Below are positions 54,237 to 64,000 of a stretch of 64,000 nucleotides of DNA, one piece after another. A program made the translations under genes and the position numbers. The stretch is from positions 1,193,001 through 1,257,000 of the forward strand of contig NC_085922.1 of the NCBI RefSeq assembly GCF_035222485.1. Reading direction: 5' to 3'. This stretch comes from Podospora pseudoanserina (taxonomy: Eukaryota > Ascomycota > Sordariomycetes > Sordariales > Podosporaceae). The notes beneath the pieces were generated by a model. That model made no database searches. It was not told the origin of the DNA and saw only the letters and a list, made by a program, of their open reading frames with translations. The number at the start of each line of letters is the position of its first letter. Positions within the stretch are counted from its first letter, which is position 1.

Positions 54237-57200
54237 CGAGTCTGAGAAACAAGGCCGCGGACGGCAGTGATGAAGAGGAGTAGTGCGCCTGAAATGGGGG
54301 AAAATAAAACAAAGAAAAATTGTTAGCCGCGTTTTGCTAATACAGGGCCCGGCCCTGTGGATTTCACCCCTCCCGAGACTTGGGACTATATCAAACATCC
54401 ACTATGGCCTGGGCTGAAGCAGAGGCAAATAGTAGATAGGAGGGTGGCATGGGATTAGGTGTAATAAGGCCGGGACTCACATTTTGGGGGTTGCCCGAGA
54501 CCAGCAGCTTGGGTATCGATATTAGACGACGTACAGGACGGGAGAGGGCGGGGGGGGGGGCAGACTTGGATATTAAAAGCAAGATAAGGGCCAACCGCCT
54601 TCAACGGGAGAAGATGAAAATGACGACAGAGAATACGGTATAGATGCAAGCATCGACGGGCATGAATCAGCGGTACCAAACTCGAGGAGTCGTCCAGCGC
54701 CTCCAACGGGGTGGCTTTGCTTTCACGACAGGAAAGAGGAGATAGGGGTAAGAAGCTCCAGCTTTCCGAGACAGTCGAGATCACGGCAACTACAGGGCCT
54801 TTCCCTCTTTTTAACAGTTGTGGCCCGGCACCAATGAGCATGACCGGGAAGGACCCCCCGTGCTCAGACGACGGACGACCGAGTCCCAACCAAGGGGAGA
54901 GTCTGTGGGCGAAGCGAGGAAAAAAAAACCACGGCTGGGGTGGGAGTTTGGGATTGGGGGAGTGCAAAAAGGGTCCAGACTGATGTTAGTCGATAAGGTC
55001 GATAAGAATGAAATACAGACCAATGAGGCGTCATGATTAGGGGCTTCGACCGCGGCCTTCTCGCGCGGCGTGTGCCAACCAGAGCGGCTTTGCTGTGCGG
55101 TACCACACACCCTCTTCCTTCAGAGCATCTCGCGGGCGTGGTTGGCTCTCCTGGGAGCACATGCGATGATGCAAGTTCGTGCTTGTGACGGTGCGAGTGG
55201 ACCCCCTCTGGCGCTGTTCAACTTGTTTCGAGATGGCCCATCGCAGATAGCCGAGTGGACGTTGATTTATCCAAGACTTGCTGACTTGCATGTTGTCTCT
55301 GTTTGAGCTGTCCAAAAGGATCAAAAGAATACGCAGATCATGAGCGGCACAGAACCATAGATTCATCATCCTTCCTGCTCACCTGGCGATCCAGAGAAAG
55401 AGAACAGACCATGATAGGATCCATGGATCCATGATTCCTCCCGAGTGCCAAAAAGAAGCCGGCCGCTGTTTGAGACCGGCCGGCGCCAGGACCCTTGCGG
55501 TGGGGATGCCGCTCGGAAACAGCGGGTCTCGACGCTGTGAAAGCGGGGGCTTCTCCCAACATCCAACACCCACCATCAACTTGAAACAGGACAGTGCCGT
55601 GATGGCCATATCATCAGGTTGTATTCGTGGGATTATTCCCAGAAAATAGGAACAGGAAGCTGCTCGCTGCCATTTCTGGCGAGGCGATGAGAGAAACACA
55701 TGGACGGTATAGGCAAGAAGGGATAACCCAAACGCTGCTGGCCATGTTTGAGAGTTGCTGTCACAGGAAAGTGAATGGAACGTGCCCCGCCATCGCCGCC
55801 TCGACCAGCAAAAAGCTTGAATCTCAAACACCTAGGCTGCAGCTCCTGCATTGCTCGCATCCATTTTCGGCAGTGTCTTACGTTTTGCTGGACCAGTCTT
55901 CATTCAGACGAGAATGGACCCTGATGCCTCGAGATTGTCTGATATTTGGGCCATCTTCTCATGATCAAGACGGGAGCCGCCGTGAAAGAAACTCTGTTGA
56001 GATCAACAAGATAACAGCATCTTTCTTCACATGTTCAAGGTTGAAGGTGATATTGATATACAACGCGGGGTGGTTGGCGCTAACAATGTAGACAGAAAAT
56101 CGCCGTTCGTCAGTGAGCAGGGAGCTCCCAGTTGCTTCAGAATGAGAGTTGCACCGAGAGAATCCAGCAAGGTTCCCCAGGTTTGCTTTGCATGAAACAA
56201 TTGGACATCGGCGGGGACGGGTGAAAAAGAAAGACTCTTATCGCTCGAGACCCAAGAATACCAATACAGCAACCCGTTGCCAACACCCCGCGTACCAAGC
56301 TTTGGTTAGACGGGTGCCAGCCTTGGCCTCGAGTAGAGGCGGCCGCTCCGGGGGATGAGAACGGGGACGGGCTGCTGTAGAGAGCGGAACGGATGCGCAC
56401 CGGGGTGGTAGCGACCGGTCTGGTCGACAACCAACTCGATCGTGTCGCCGGAACCTCGTCTCGTTCGGTGAAGACCTCAGCTGAGAAGAGGCTACGAGGA
56501 TGAAGATAACGGAGAACCTGGATTCCGAGGAAGGACTTCCAGGACCGTCTGTTGGTGCCTCGGGACCACGAGTTCTTTTCTTTTCGTGTGGCTCACGCAG
56601 CCTTGCCTCTGACTCCTGTTCCCTGTCCCAAGTCTTCCAACCATCATGTCTTTAGCTCACCATCTTCTCTCGGTCAGGTTCGAACGTCAGACGACATCTC
56701 AAGAACACAAAGATCTCACCGGGTCTCGTTAGCCAGTGTTAACGGAGCGCCAAGAGCCAGCATCTGGGAGAATCTGCCTCGCGGGGTTCAAGCCACGGGG
56801 GCTTACGATTGGCCCGCCGTGCAAGCCCCAACACACACGAGGCAGATCCGTTGTGACCGGAAAACGGCAATAGAATGCCATAGTGCCAAGCCAAGCGGCC
56901 ACAGAATATTTAGGTAGTTCAGGAGAGAGCGGTGATGAGTTTTCCACACTCTGAACCTACTTCGTAGAGAACAGGCCACATCATTCATTGATGCCATCTG
57001 CCGGACTCAGGAACGGACTCGAAGCGGGAATCATCGATCGGGTCAGCTTGACGTCCAATCACAGCACCGCGCGCTGGACAGACACTGAACAGCGTTGGCC
57101 AAGAGGCAGCCAATCCTCATCGACCAGGCCTTGGTACCACGCTCTGCCGCCTCTTGACTGCATAGCAAGGGTCAAGTCCTACGAGTCCTAATCCGCTGCT

Positions 57201-57514
57201 TCTGCTTCTGCTTCTGCTTCGCTGCCTCTGCCAGACAGCTAGGACCTTGAGAGGAGCAATTCCGCGACCTGCCCCTGCCCAGTCTGCCTTTCATCCACTG
57301 GCGTTGTTCAGCGCGCACGGCGAGATCCCAAATAAAACTAAAATGGGTGGCGGAATGCTCTTGTTCGTTGCTTGCCGTTAGCTCTCACTCGCCCTGTCGT
57401 CTGTCGTCCCGTTCGGTTGGTCAGAAGAGAAATTCGCCCCTCTTTGAGAAAGCTCTCTCTGAAAGTACCCCGACCTTTTTGTTGTTGCCATTACAGCATC
57501 ACGGTCCACCAGAA
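54237..57514. other. Long intergenic region
   Basis: About 3.3 kb with no recognisable gene on either strand. Frames of 60-150 codons are present but overlap heavily and lack protein character. Includes (TTCTGC)n-like repeats at about 57197. It should carry the promoter of the zinc-finger gene; its leader holds a short upstream ORF at 57343. Confidence 0.45.
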
Positions 57515-60200
57515 ATGGACTTCAAGAAACCCTATTCCCTCCTGGAGGACCACTCTCTCCAGTCCTCAAACTCAAATCACCCAACATTCCGGTCTTCACC
57601 ACCCCTATTCCGCCATGGCCGTCTGTTGACAGACGGTGGGGATGGGGCGAGCTTCACTTCAACCTCGCCCCTCTCCCAGAAGCTCACTGACTTTGACCAA
57701 GACCTCGACTTGGACTTGAATGAGCAACCGATGTTGTCCTGCGTGTATGTATTACCTAAAGGAAACCCATCAGCGAGAGTCGGTTGTGCTAATCCCATCC
57801 AGATCCCAAGAGACGTCCCAAGAAGATTGTGCCCGACACAGATTCATCGTCTGGGCTGCCGTGAAACGCAACGAGTCTCTCAGGAAGCATCCGGAAAAGA
57901 AGACGGAATGCCCCCTTCTCAAATGCAACCACAAGCTCACCGATCACGAATCAATGCTCAAGCATCTGGCAGGGTGCAGATATCTTGCCTCGGGGGAATA
58001 CTGGTGCTATAACCACATGAGGGTGGAGCACTTTGACGATATCAGATGCAAGAAGTGTCTCGGCCATCCATCCCGGGCGAAGAAGGTCCTCACCATAGCC
58101 AAGAAGCTTTTCCACGGCCTGGGCCACAAATCAAAAAAGGGCCAACAGGGCTCTACCATCGACGAGGAGCGGACACACCAACCACCACCGAGTTACGAAT
58201 CCATTTCTCGACCGGCGCCAGGTCCACCACTGCCTGGAAATGCCGCCGAACTGCCCCTTACCGAGATTCTAGAAGCCGACTCCAACGAGATCGAAGTCCC
58301 CATGGCGCCACAACAGCAACCGCCGCCGCCGCCGCCGCCGCAGCAGCAGCAGCAGCAGTATCCGACGATTGATCCACAAGACCTGCTAGTCCCCCAACCT
58401 ATCATACCGCCAAGCCTCCCAGAGCTCGATGCCAGCACCATGGAGTGGGACCACACGCTTGACATGGCGATGCCCCAGATACCATTACAAATGCCGATAA
58501 CATTACAGGACGACAGCATGCAGCAGTTTAGTTACGTCAGGCCGCCACTCCAGCTAGCGACAAATAATCCATACGCCCGTCACCAGGCGCCTCCTCGACC
58601 GGTATCCCGACCAACATCGACTGCTCCACGAAGTAAAGGTCTGTCGCCCAGCTCCTCGGTAAGGTCGACAGCAAGCACCGACACGACGACCAGCAACGTT
58701 AGCAACGATAGTAACGTCAGCTACGATAGCACCTTCAGCAACCTTACCACGGACAGTCATGGGACCACCAACTCTTACGATACTGTTTACAGCAATGCCA
58801 ACTCATTGGTCTCCCCCATCTCGAACTATAGCGGTGGGGCCTGGTCGACACCGGACGGCATGAACACAAACATGACGTCCCCCATCGACGGTGCCATGCT
58901 CGGAAATCCCTTTGGCGACGCCGGTTACGACTACGATGGATGCCCGGATTTCCTGCACAACTTTTACTCCGAGTTGCCAGCGGACTTTCCGGTTTCCTCG
59001 ATGATGGATGGTATTGTTCCAGACCCTATCCTGGCGATGAATGAACTCCCAATGACACTCGATCTCGATCTCGATCACGCCCCAGGGCCCTCGATGGCAA
59101 GCAATGTCGCCGAGCTGCCCGACAACGACAGCAGGGAGATGGTGGAAGTCTCGCAACCCGATCCATGCTGCTCAGAAACGAGGTCGATGGTCGACTCAGC
59201 CTGGGAAGTACTACAGGAGCAGGTCGTGCAATCGATGGTCAAAATCCAGGACATCCAGGGAAATCGACTTGCGCGGCAGCTCAAGTCCATGTCGATTCAG
59301 ACGATAGCGGAGAGGGGACTGCGGACTTTGCGCTTGTACCTTGATGGATTTCAGCCATCGACTGCGGACGACGCGCTGTGCCTGGCGCATCTCGTGTTTG
59401 CGTTTGCCTTAGTTGCGTATCAGGAGGGAACGCACAAACGTGTGAGGGGGCTATATCTCCAGTCTCTTCCGCTCATGGGCATGATTCCAGAGCAGGACCG
59501 TCCGGACTACCAGCAACTGGCCGACTTCATCTGGAAGCCCGAGGGTCTAGCATCGTCTGGTGCCCAGAGAAGCCCGGATACGGTCGGCAGCATGTTTCCA
59601 GATTCCAAGGGGAAATCGCCAGTCGGCCACCATGGGATGAGATCGCAACCGCCAGATATGTTTCGTGCGGCTGCTTGGGATTTCCTTGATGGTGAGCTTT
59701 CCAACTGTCTTTCGTCACAAAACCAACCGCTAACGTCGCTAGAACTCGAAATGAAAATGCTCTTCGGATCCGACTCCCACCTCCACGATCTACAAGACCC
59801 GGCGGCTCTCCTCGTCAAACACACCCAAGACTCGCACCAAAACGGAGCGGTGAACCCGGCCCTCCTACGAACAGTGAAACCCATCCTAGAAAAACTCACC
59901 CGGACCTATGACAGCCCCGACCTGCGAGAGAAGCTCAGACAAACATTCCGAAACTTGACCTCTGGGCAAACTTCCAGCATCCGCAAACTAGAAATCGAAC
60001 TCCTCCACGCCGGCCAAACCACCCTCCCCTCCTCTCGGTACTATGACTTCTTCGTCCCCCAAACCCGCCAGCTCATCGACGAAGTCTACCTCGTCCACGA
60101 CCCCGCCCTGGGAACCCGCCGGCGAAGCGACTATCACAGCCTGGGCATCACTTACATTGAGAACCTCCTCCCCGACCTCGACAACTTGTCTTCTTCCTCT

Positions 60201-60232
<32 letters not shown>

Positions 60233-60650
60233 TTCTTCTTCTTCTTCTTCTTCTTCTTCTTCTTCTTCTTCTTCTTCTTCTTCTTCTTCTTCTTCTCCAG
60301 AGCAGCAGCAACAATCCATGGATAATTACCTCAACCTTGCCACCTCCTCCTCCCCACAACCACAACCAACCCCCCAACAGCAACTGGTACCAGACGACCG
60401 AATCGTCGAAGCCGACTCCAAATGCGACGAGTGCGGCTACCGGCCAAAGGGACACCCAAGGTGGTTCAAAGGCAGCATGGCCAAGCACAAGAGGCTGAAG
60501 CACAGCCGCGAGCCGCCCAAGATTTACAGCTGCAAGTACCCCGGCTGCACGAGCCAGTACAAGAATCGGCCGGACAACCTGAGGCAGCATCAGATTGAGA
60601 AGGGGCATTTTTTGGAGGGGGAGGAGGTGGTGGTTAAGAGGGGGGAGTAA
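57515..60650 (+). CDS. Large C2H2-type zinc-finger protein with poly-Gln, poly-Pro and poly-Ser tracts
   Basis: Three exons (57515-57744, 57803-59691, 59743-60650; introns of 58 and 51 nt) give 1008 aa. The second intron is a multiple of three and stays open, but has GTGAGC, a CGCTAACG branch and TAG. N-terminal Cys/His cluster: ECPLLKCNHKLTDHESMLKH followed by C-x-nH and CKKC, a degenerate zinc-binding unit. Middle: Pro/Gln tract at about 245-260 and long Ser/Thr/Asn-rich regions. C-terminus: two C2H2 units, CDECGYRPKG...KHKRLKH and CKYPGCTSQYKNRPDNLRQH, after a run of 36 Ser. The layout suggests a fungal transcription regulator; target genes unknown. Not matched to a named protein. Confidence 0.82.
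60189..60296 (+). repeat. Coding TCT/TCC tract (36 serines)
   Basis: Thirty-six consecutive serine codons, mostly TCT, inside the zinc-finger gene just before the C2H2 units. A trinucleotide microsatellite that keeps the frame, likely length-variable. Confidence 0.95.
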
Positions 60651-61288
60651 GAGGAGGAGGGTGGAGGGGGGAGGGGTTGAATGGGGGAGGGAATAATTGG
60701 ATCGGGAGAGGAAGTGAGATAGTGAGGGGGAAGGGGAAGGGGAAGGAGTTCTCTTGGCCGCGGCGGAAAAAGATACCATTTTGCATTTTTAAGGAGCGTT
60801 GTTTTTTTTTGGTTTTTCTTTTGGTTTTTTTTTTTTTTTTTTTTTTTTTTGGGGAGGGTTTCTTTTTTGGGGGTTTTCTTTTGTGTATACATATTTCCTT
60901 AACTGTTTACTTTTCGTTTTCTTTGTCGGTTTCTTATGTAACATTATGGGGGTTTTACGGGTTTGTAGAATCTCGGATTGAGGACAAGGGTCGCGAGAAT
61001 ACCTAGGGGGCTACAGGACCACACAACGGGGAGATATTATACTGGCTACAGACATTTGCTAGGCTGTTGATTGGCTAATTTGTGGGATGAGCATTACAAG
61101 GCAGACTACATATAAAATATACATGCCACCTCTACAAGAGAGGTTTTGCTTCCTGCTTCTTCGCTCCACGTTCCGGATCACTTGCTGATGAAACGCCGCT
61201 GTGCTTGAGTTGTCATAGAATCATCTCTATTTTCCAACCTCGGTAAAACACTCCCGATTATCTTGACCACACTTCCACGTCCTCACAT
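60651..61288. other. Shared 3' region with poly(T)
   Basis: Between convergent genes. Includes a run of 26 T at 60825-60850. No gene was seen. Confidence 0.55.
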
Positions 61289-62260
61289 CTACTCAACCTC
61301 ATCTCTCCAAGGAATGCTCCTCGCCGCCCCCTCCCTCGTAACCGTCACCGCCGCCGCCTTATTCGCCCTCCCCACCGCCCCCCCAACATCAAACTCCCCC
61401 CCCTCCTTCCTCGCCCTCGCAGCCTCAAGCGCATACCTCCCCACAAACGTATCCCCCGCCCCAGTAGTATCAACAACCTTGACCCCCTTCTCAGCCTCGA
61501 TCAACCCACTCCTTCCCCCCTTGGTCAAATAAAACACCCCCCTCCCCCCAAGCGTAGCAATAAAATTCTCCACCCCCTTCCCCACGAACCCTTTCCCAAC
61601 CCTCTCCAACCCCTCCAGCGTATCCAGCTCCTTTTCCTCAACCCCCCCAAGAATGGCAGCCTCCGTCTCATTCACAATCAAATGCCTCAGCCCGTCATAA
61701 ACCCCATCCGGTAGAATCTTCGCCGGCGCCGGATTGAGCAAAACATCCACCCCCCGTCTCTTCGCCTCCTCCACCGCTTTGAGTACAGTTCCCATCGGAA
61801 TTTCGAGTTGCATGATCAACAAATCGGTCTTGTCCAACCACCCCCCCTGTGTAACGTACTCCTCCCCTACTTGGTGGTTCGCCTCTCCGGAGATGATGAT
61901 TCTGTTTTGGCCTGTTTCCGCCTCCACGACGATCATGGCGACGCCAGTTTTCTTGTTGGGGAGTTTGGTTACCAGGGAGGAGTCGACCCCGTGGGTGGCG
62001 AGGTTAGACAACAAAAGGTCGCCGTTGGAGTCGGAGCCTACGGCGCCGACCATGGAGACGTGGGCGGAGGGGGAGGAAAGGTCGCGGGGGCGTGAGAGCT
62101 TGGCGCAGGCGACGGCTTGGTTGGAACCTTTGCCGCCTGGGGAGGTGAGGAAGGAGGTTGCGGTTAGGGTTTCGCCTGGGAGGGGGTGGTGCGGGACGTA
62201 GGCTACTAGGTCGGTGTTGAGGGAGCCGAGGATTGTTATGTGGGGGATTTGGGAGGACAT
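61289..62260 (-). CDS. RBK1: Ribokinase (PfkB family)
   Basis: Phosphorylates D-ribose to ribose 5-phosphate with ATP in the cytosol, feeding the pentose phosphate pathway. A single exon of 323 aa, similar to yeast Rbk1 (333). Motifs: ITILGSLNTDLVAYVPHHP (substrate-binding N-terminus), GGKGSNQAVACAKLSRP (PfkB signature 1, Gly42-43), VSMVGAVGSDSNGD, and PfkB signature 2 DTTGAGDTFVGRYALEAARA (264-283) with the catalytic Asp270. Other ribokinase marks are IIISGEANHQV and LLNPAPA. All catalytic residues are present. Starts at the ATG at 62260. Confidence 0.95.
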   Translation of the reverse strand: MSSQIPHITILGSLNTDLVAYVPHHPLPGETLTATSFLTSPGGKGSNQAVACAKLSRPRDLSSPSAHVSMVGAVGSDSNGDLLLSNLATHGVDSSLVTKLPNKKTGVAMIVVEAETGQNRIIISGEANHQVGEEYVTQGGWLDKTDLLIMQLEIPMGTVLKAVEEAKRRGVDVLLNPAPAKILPDGVYDGLRHLIVNETEAAILGGVEEKELDTLEGLERVGKGFVGKGVENFIATLGGRGVFYLTKGGRSGLIEAEKGVKVVDTTGAGDTFVGRYALEAARARKEGGEFDVGGAVGRANKAAAVTVTREGAARSIPWRDEVE

Positions 62261-63050
62261 TTTGATGGTTTGGGGGCTTTTTTTTTTGGTCTGGGAGTTT
62301 GATCAAGTTTGAAGGTGAGATTTGTGATGTTGGTGGTTGTTGGGGGTAAAAGTTACAAGTGAGTTGAATGATGATGGATGGAATGGATGATGAAAATAAG
62401 TGGAGAGGTTTAAGGTGGGGTAAGGTCTTTTACACCTGCCTTGTGCAGTTAAGATGGTTGTTATCGGAGGGCGGCGAAAACCTTGATTTTTTCCTTCCCT
62501 TGGAAAATAAGATTTGTTGACTCTCAAATATAGGACTTGAGATCTTGGAGATGGGCTCTGTCGAGTTGTAGGTGTAAAGCAGATAGCAGGAGGTTGGAAG
62601 AGGGGCAGCTGTTTACATACTTGAAAATAAGTGGTCTGATACCCAAGAACACGCGGTCACCTGAACACTGCCTCAATACTCCAGCTCTCATGATCTTGTG
62701 ACCAAATCCATCGGATGAGATAATGCCAACCATTCTATTAGAGGGACTTAATTTTAGACGCATTCGTGTTTGTTTTCGAAGCTGATGTTTGTCGACATGA
62801 GACCATAACAGCGTTCTGATATTTGAATACACACTTCGATACCAGTTGTGACACGCATATCCTTCCAAGCGATTCTCACCACCAACGTAAATCTCAAGGC
62901 GAAATCTGTTGAAGATTGAGATTCACACAATACTCATATGAGGTACTCTCCCACAAAATTCGCACCTTCCCATAGCCCAAAAAGCAAACAACATAACCGG
63001 CCATCATCATAACGACATCTCACCCACCCCTTCCCTCTCTTCTATGATGC
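62261..63050. other. Intergenic
   Basis: Ribokinase upstream region and 3' flank of the GFA gene. No gene was seen. Confidence 0.5.
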
Positions 63051-64000
63051 TCACGGATTCACATATTCCCCCCCTTCCCCCGCCCTCTTAGCCTGCCTCA
63101 CCCTCCCCCCCCGTCTCAACCCCTCCACATCCAACTCATCCTGATTCACCACCCTCAAATTAACCGGTCGAATATCCTTGAACCCCTCCCTAAACTTTCT
63201 CATCTCCTCTGAAACCTCCTCCCCTTCCTGGATAGGCACCGGCTCGACAACAACCAACACCCCGCAGTGTTTACACGATCCTTTGCGGACAATCTTTTGG
63301 TTGAATTCATACCAGGTGAGGTTTTCCCTCCCGGAAATGACAAGCTGGTCTTTTGTTGGGTAGGCCCAGACGTAGCCGCCCTGTTCGGAGGGCTGTCAGA
63401 TGGGTTGGCAAGGGGGGAACGGGGGGGACCTACACGGATACAATGGCTGCAGTTGCACTCTGCTAGCATGCCTTTGTAGGATTGGTTCTCGAAGGGGTGG
63501 TCGACTTTGAGGGCGGCGGTTACGGCGCCGCAGTGGCAGGAGCCGTGGTAGAGGGTTCCTTGGTTGTCTGAGATTGACTGAGGGGAGGGGAGAGGGCCGG
63601 GGTGGGTAGGGGGTGTGTACGGGGGTGGGTGGGCTGTGCTGTCAACGCTGGAAGGGGGTGTTAGTTGTTTGCGGGAGAGAAGGGGGAGAAAGGGGGCATA
63701 CTGTCGCTCTTGGAGGGCCCAGATGTCGAGGTTTTGGATGCAGCGGGCCTGTGTTGGATGGTGGTCAGTGAGGTAATGATGTAAAGAGAACGTTGGTGTA
63801 GAACGTACATTGATGCCCATGTTCATCGGGGGGTTGAAGAACTCGGATGTTCCGTAGGTTGCGGTGCCGCATTTGCTGCAGAACTACACAAGTCTGTTAG
63901 TTGAGCGACAGTGGTATATGATGATTGAGACTCACTTGATGCTTCCACTTCTTCTCCCCAAACTGATACTGCTTGATAGTCCCCCCATCCTTGACAATCT
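63051..64000 (-). CDS. GFA/CENP-V-fold protein (partial, 5' end outside window)
   Basis: The gene continues beyond 64000. Visible exons (minus): 64000-63936, 63883-63809, 63748-63702, 63647-63434, 63380-63051, with introns of 52, 60, 54 and 53 nt. Two zinc-binding GFA-type modules can be seen: FCSKCGTATYG with FFNPPMNMGIN closing the first, and GSCHCGAVTAALKV, AECNCSHCIR, GGYVWAYP, KGSCKHCGVLVVV in the second. Cys/His spacing fits the CENP-V/GFA fold. The family includes glutathione-dependent formaldehyde-activating enzymes, but most fungal members are of unknown substrate. Double-domain forms are common in ascomycetes. Confidence 0.85.

Noticed and set aside
59988-60779. Minus frame with a long arginine run
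   Set aside because: Reverse translation of the serine microsatellite of the zinc-finger gene.

Overview
The window is nuclear DNA of a filamentous ascomycete, most likely a sordariomycete of the Sordariales type. The evidence is compact protein-coding genes with short GT-AG introns (about 50-160 nt) that carry CTAAC/CTGAC branch points, intron-bearing tRNA genes, CT-rich leaders, and a gene set recognisable from Neurospora/Podospora-like fungi. No bacterial operons, CRISPR arrays, rRNA genes or intact transposons were seen.

Layout. 0-10.6 kb: the 3' end of an unknown gene, a decayed reading frame, an unrecognised coiled-coil/acidic protein, a NECAP-like endocytic adaptor whose 5' end looks frameshifted, a divergent pair of fungal-restricted genes (a one-TM protein and a DUF7580/HeLo-like protein), and eIF2B alpha (GCN3). 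10.6-17.6 kb: a gene-poor stretch with several TATATATA boxes, an excess of TAGGTA hexamers and what look like decayed minus-strand genes. 17.6-30.4 kb: long-chain acyl-CoA synthetase, an RKM5-type methyltransferase, tRNA-Glu, tRNA-Ser, SEH1, ALG7, a second tRNA-Glu and NCS-1. 32.4-46.4 kb: CDC45, a class I methyltransferase, a JmjC protein, HSP10 and a SAT4/HAL4-type kinase. 47.7-54.2 kb: mitochondrial uL11, SVF1, a histone H4 variant and a membrane-tethered GNAT protein. 57.5-64 kb: a large zinc-finger protein with a 36-serine tract, ribokinase, and a GFA/CENP-V-fold protein cut by the window end.

Most genes are unrelated housekeeping functions placed side by side: translation control, lipid activation, N-glycosylation, nuclear pore, replication, chaperone and chromatin. 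The accessory signals are the divergent pair at 4.5-9.1 kb and the degenerate 10.6-17 kb region. The most notable single gene is the histone H4 variant at 50.9 kb, which has long extra tails and arginine at the K20-equivalent position.

All intron boundaries were placed by eye from reading frame, splice consensus and family similarity. No search was run.
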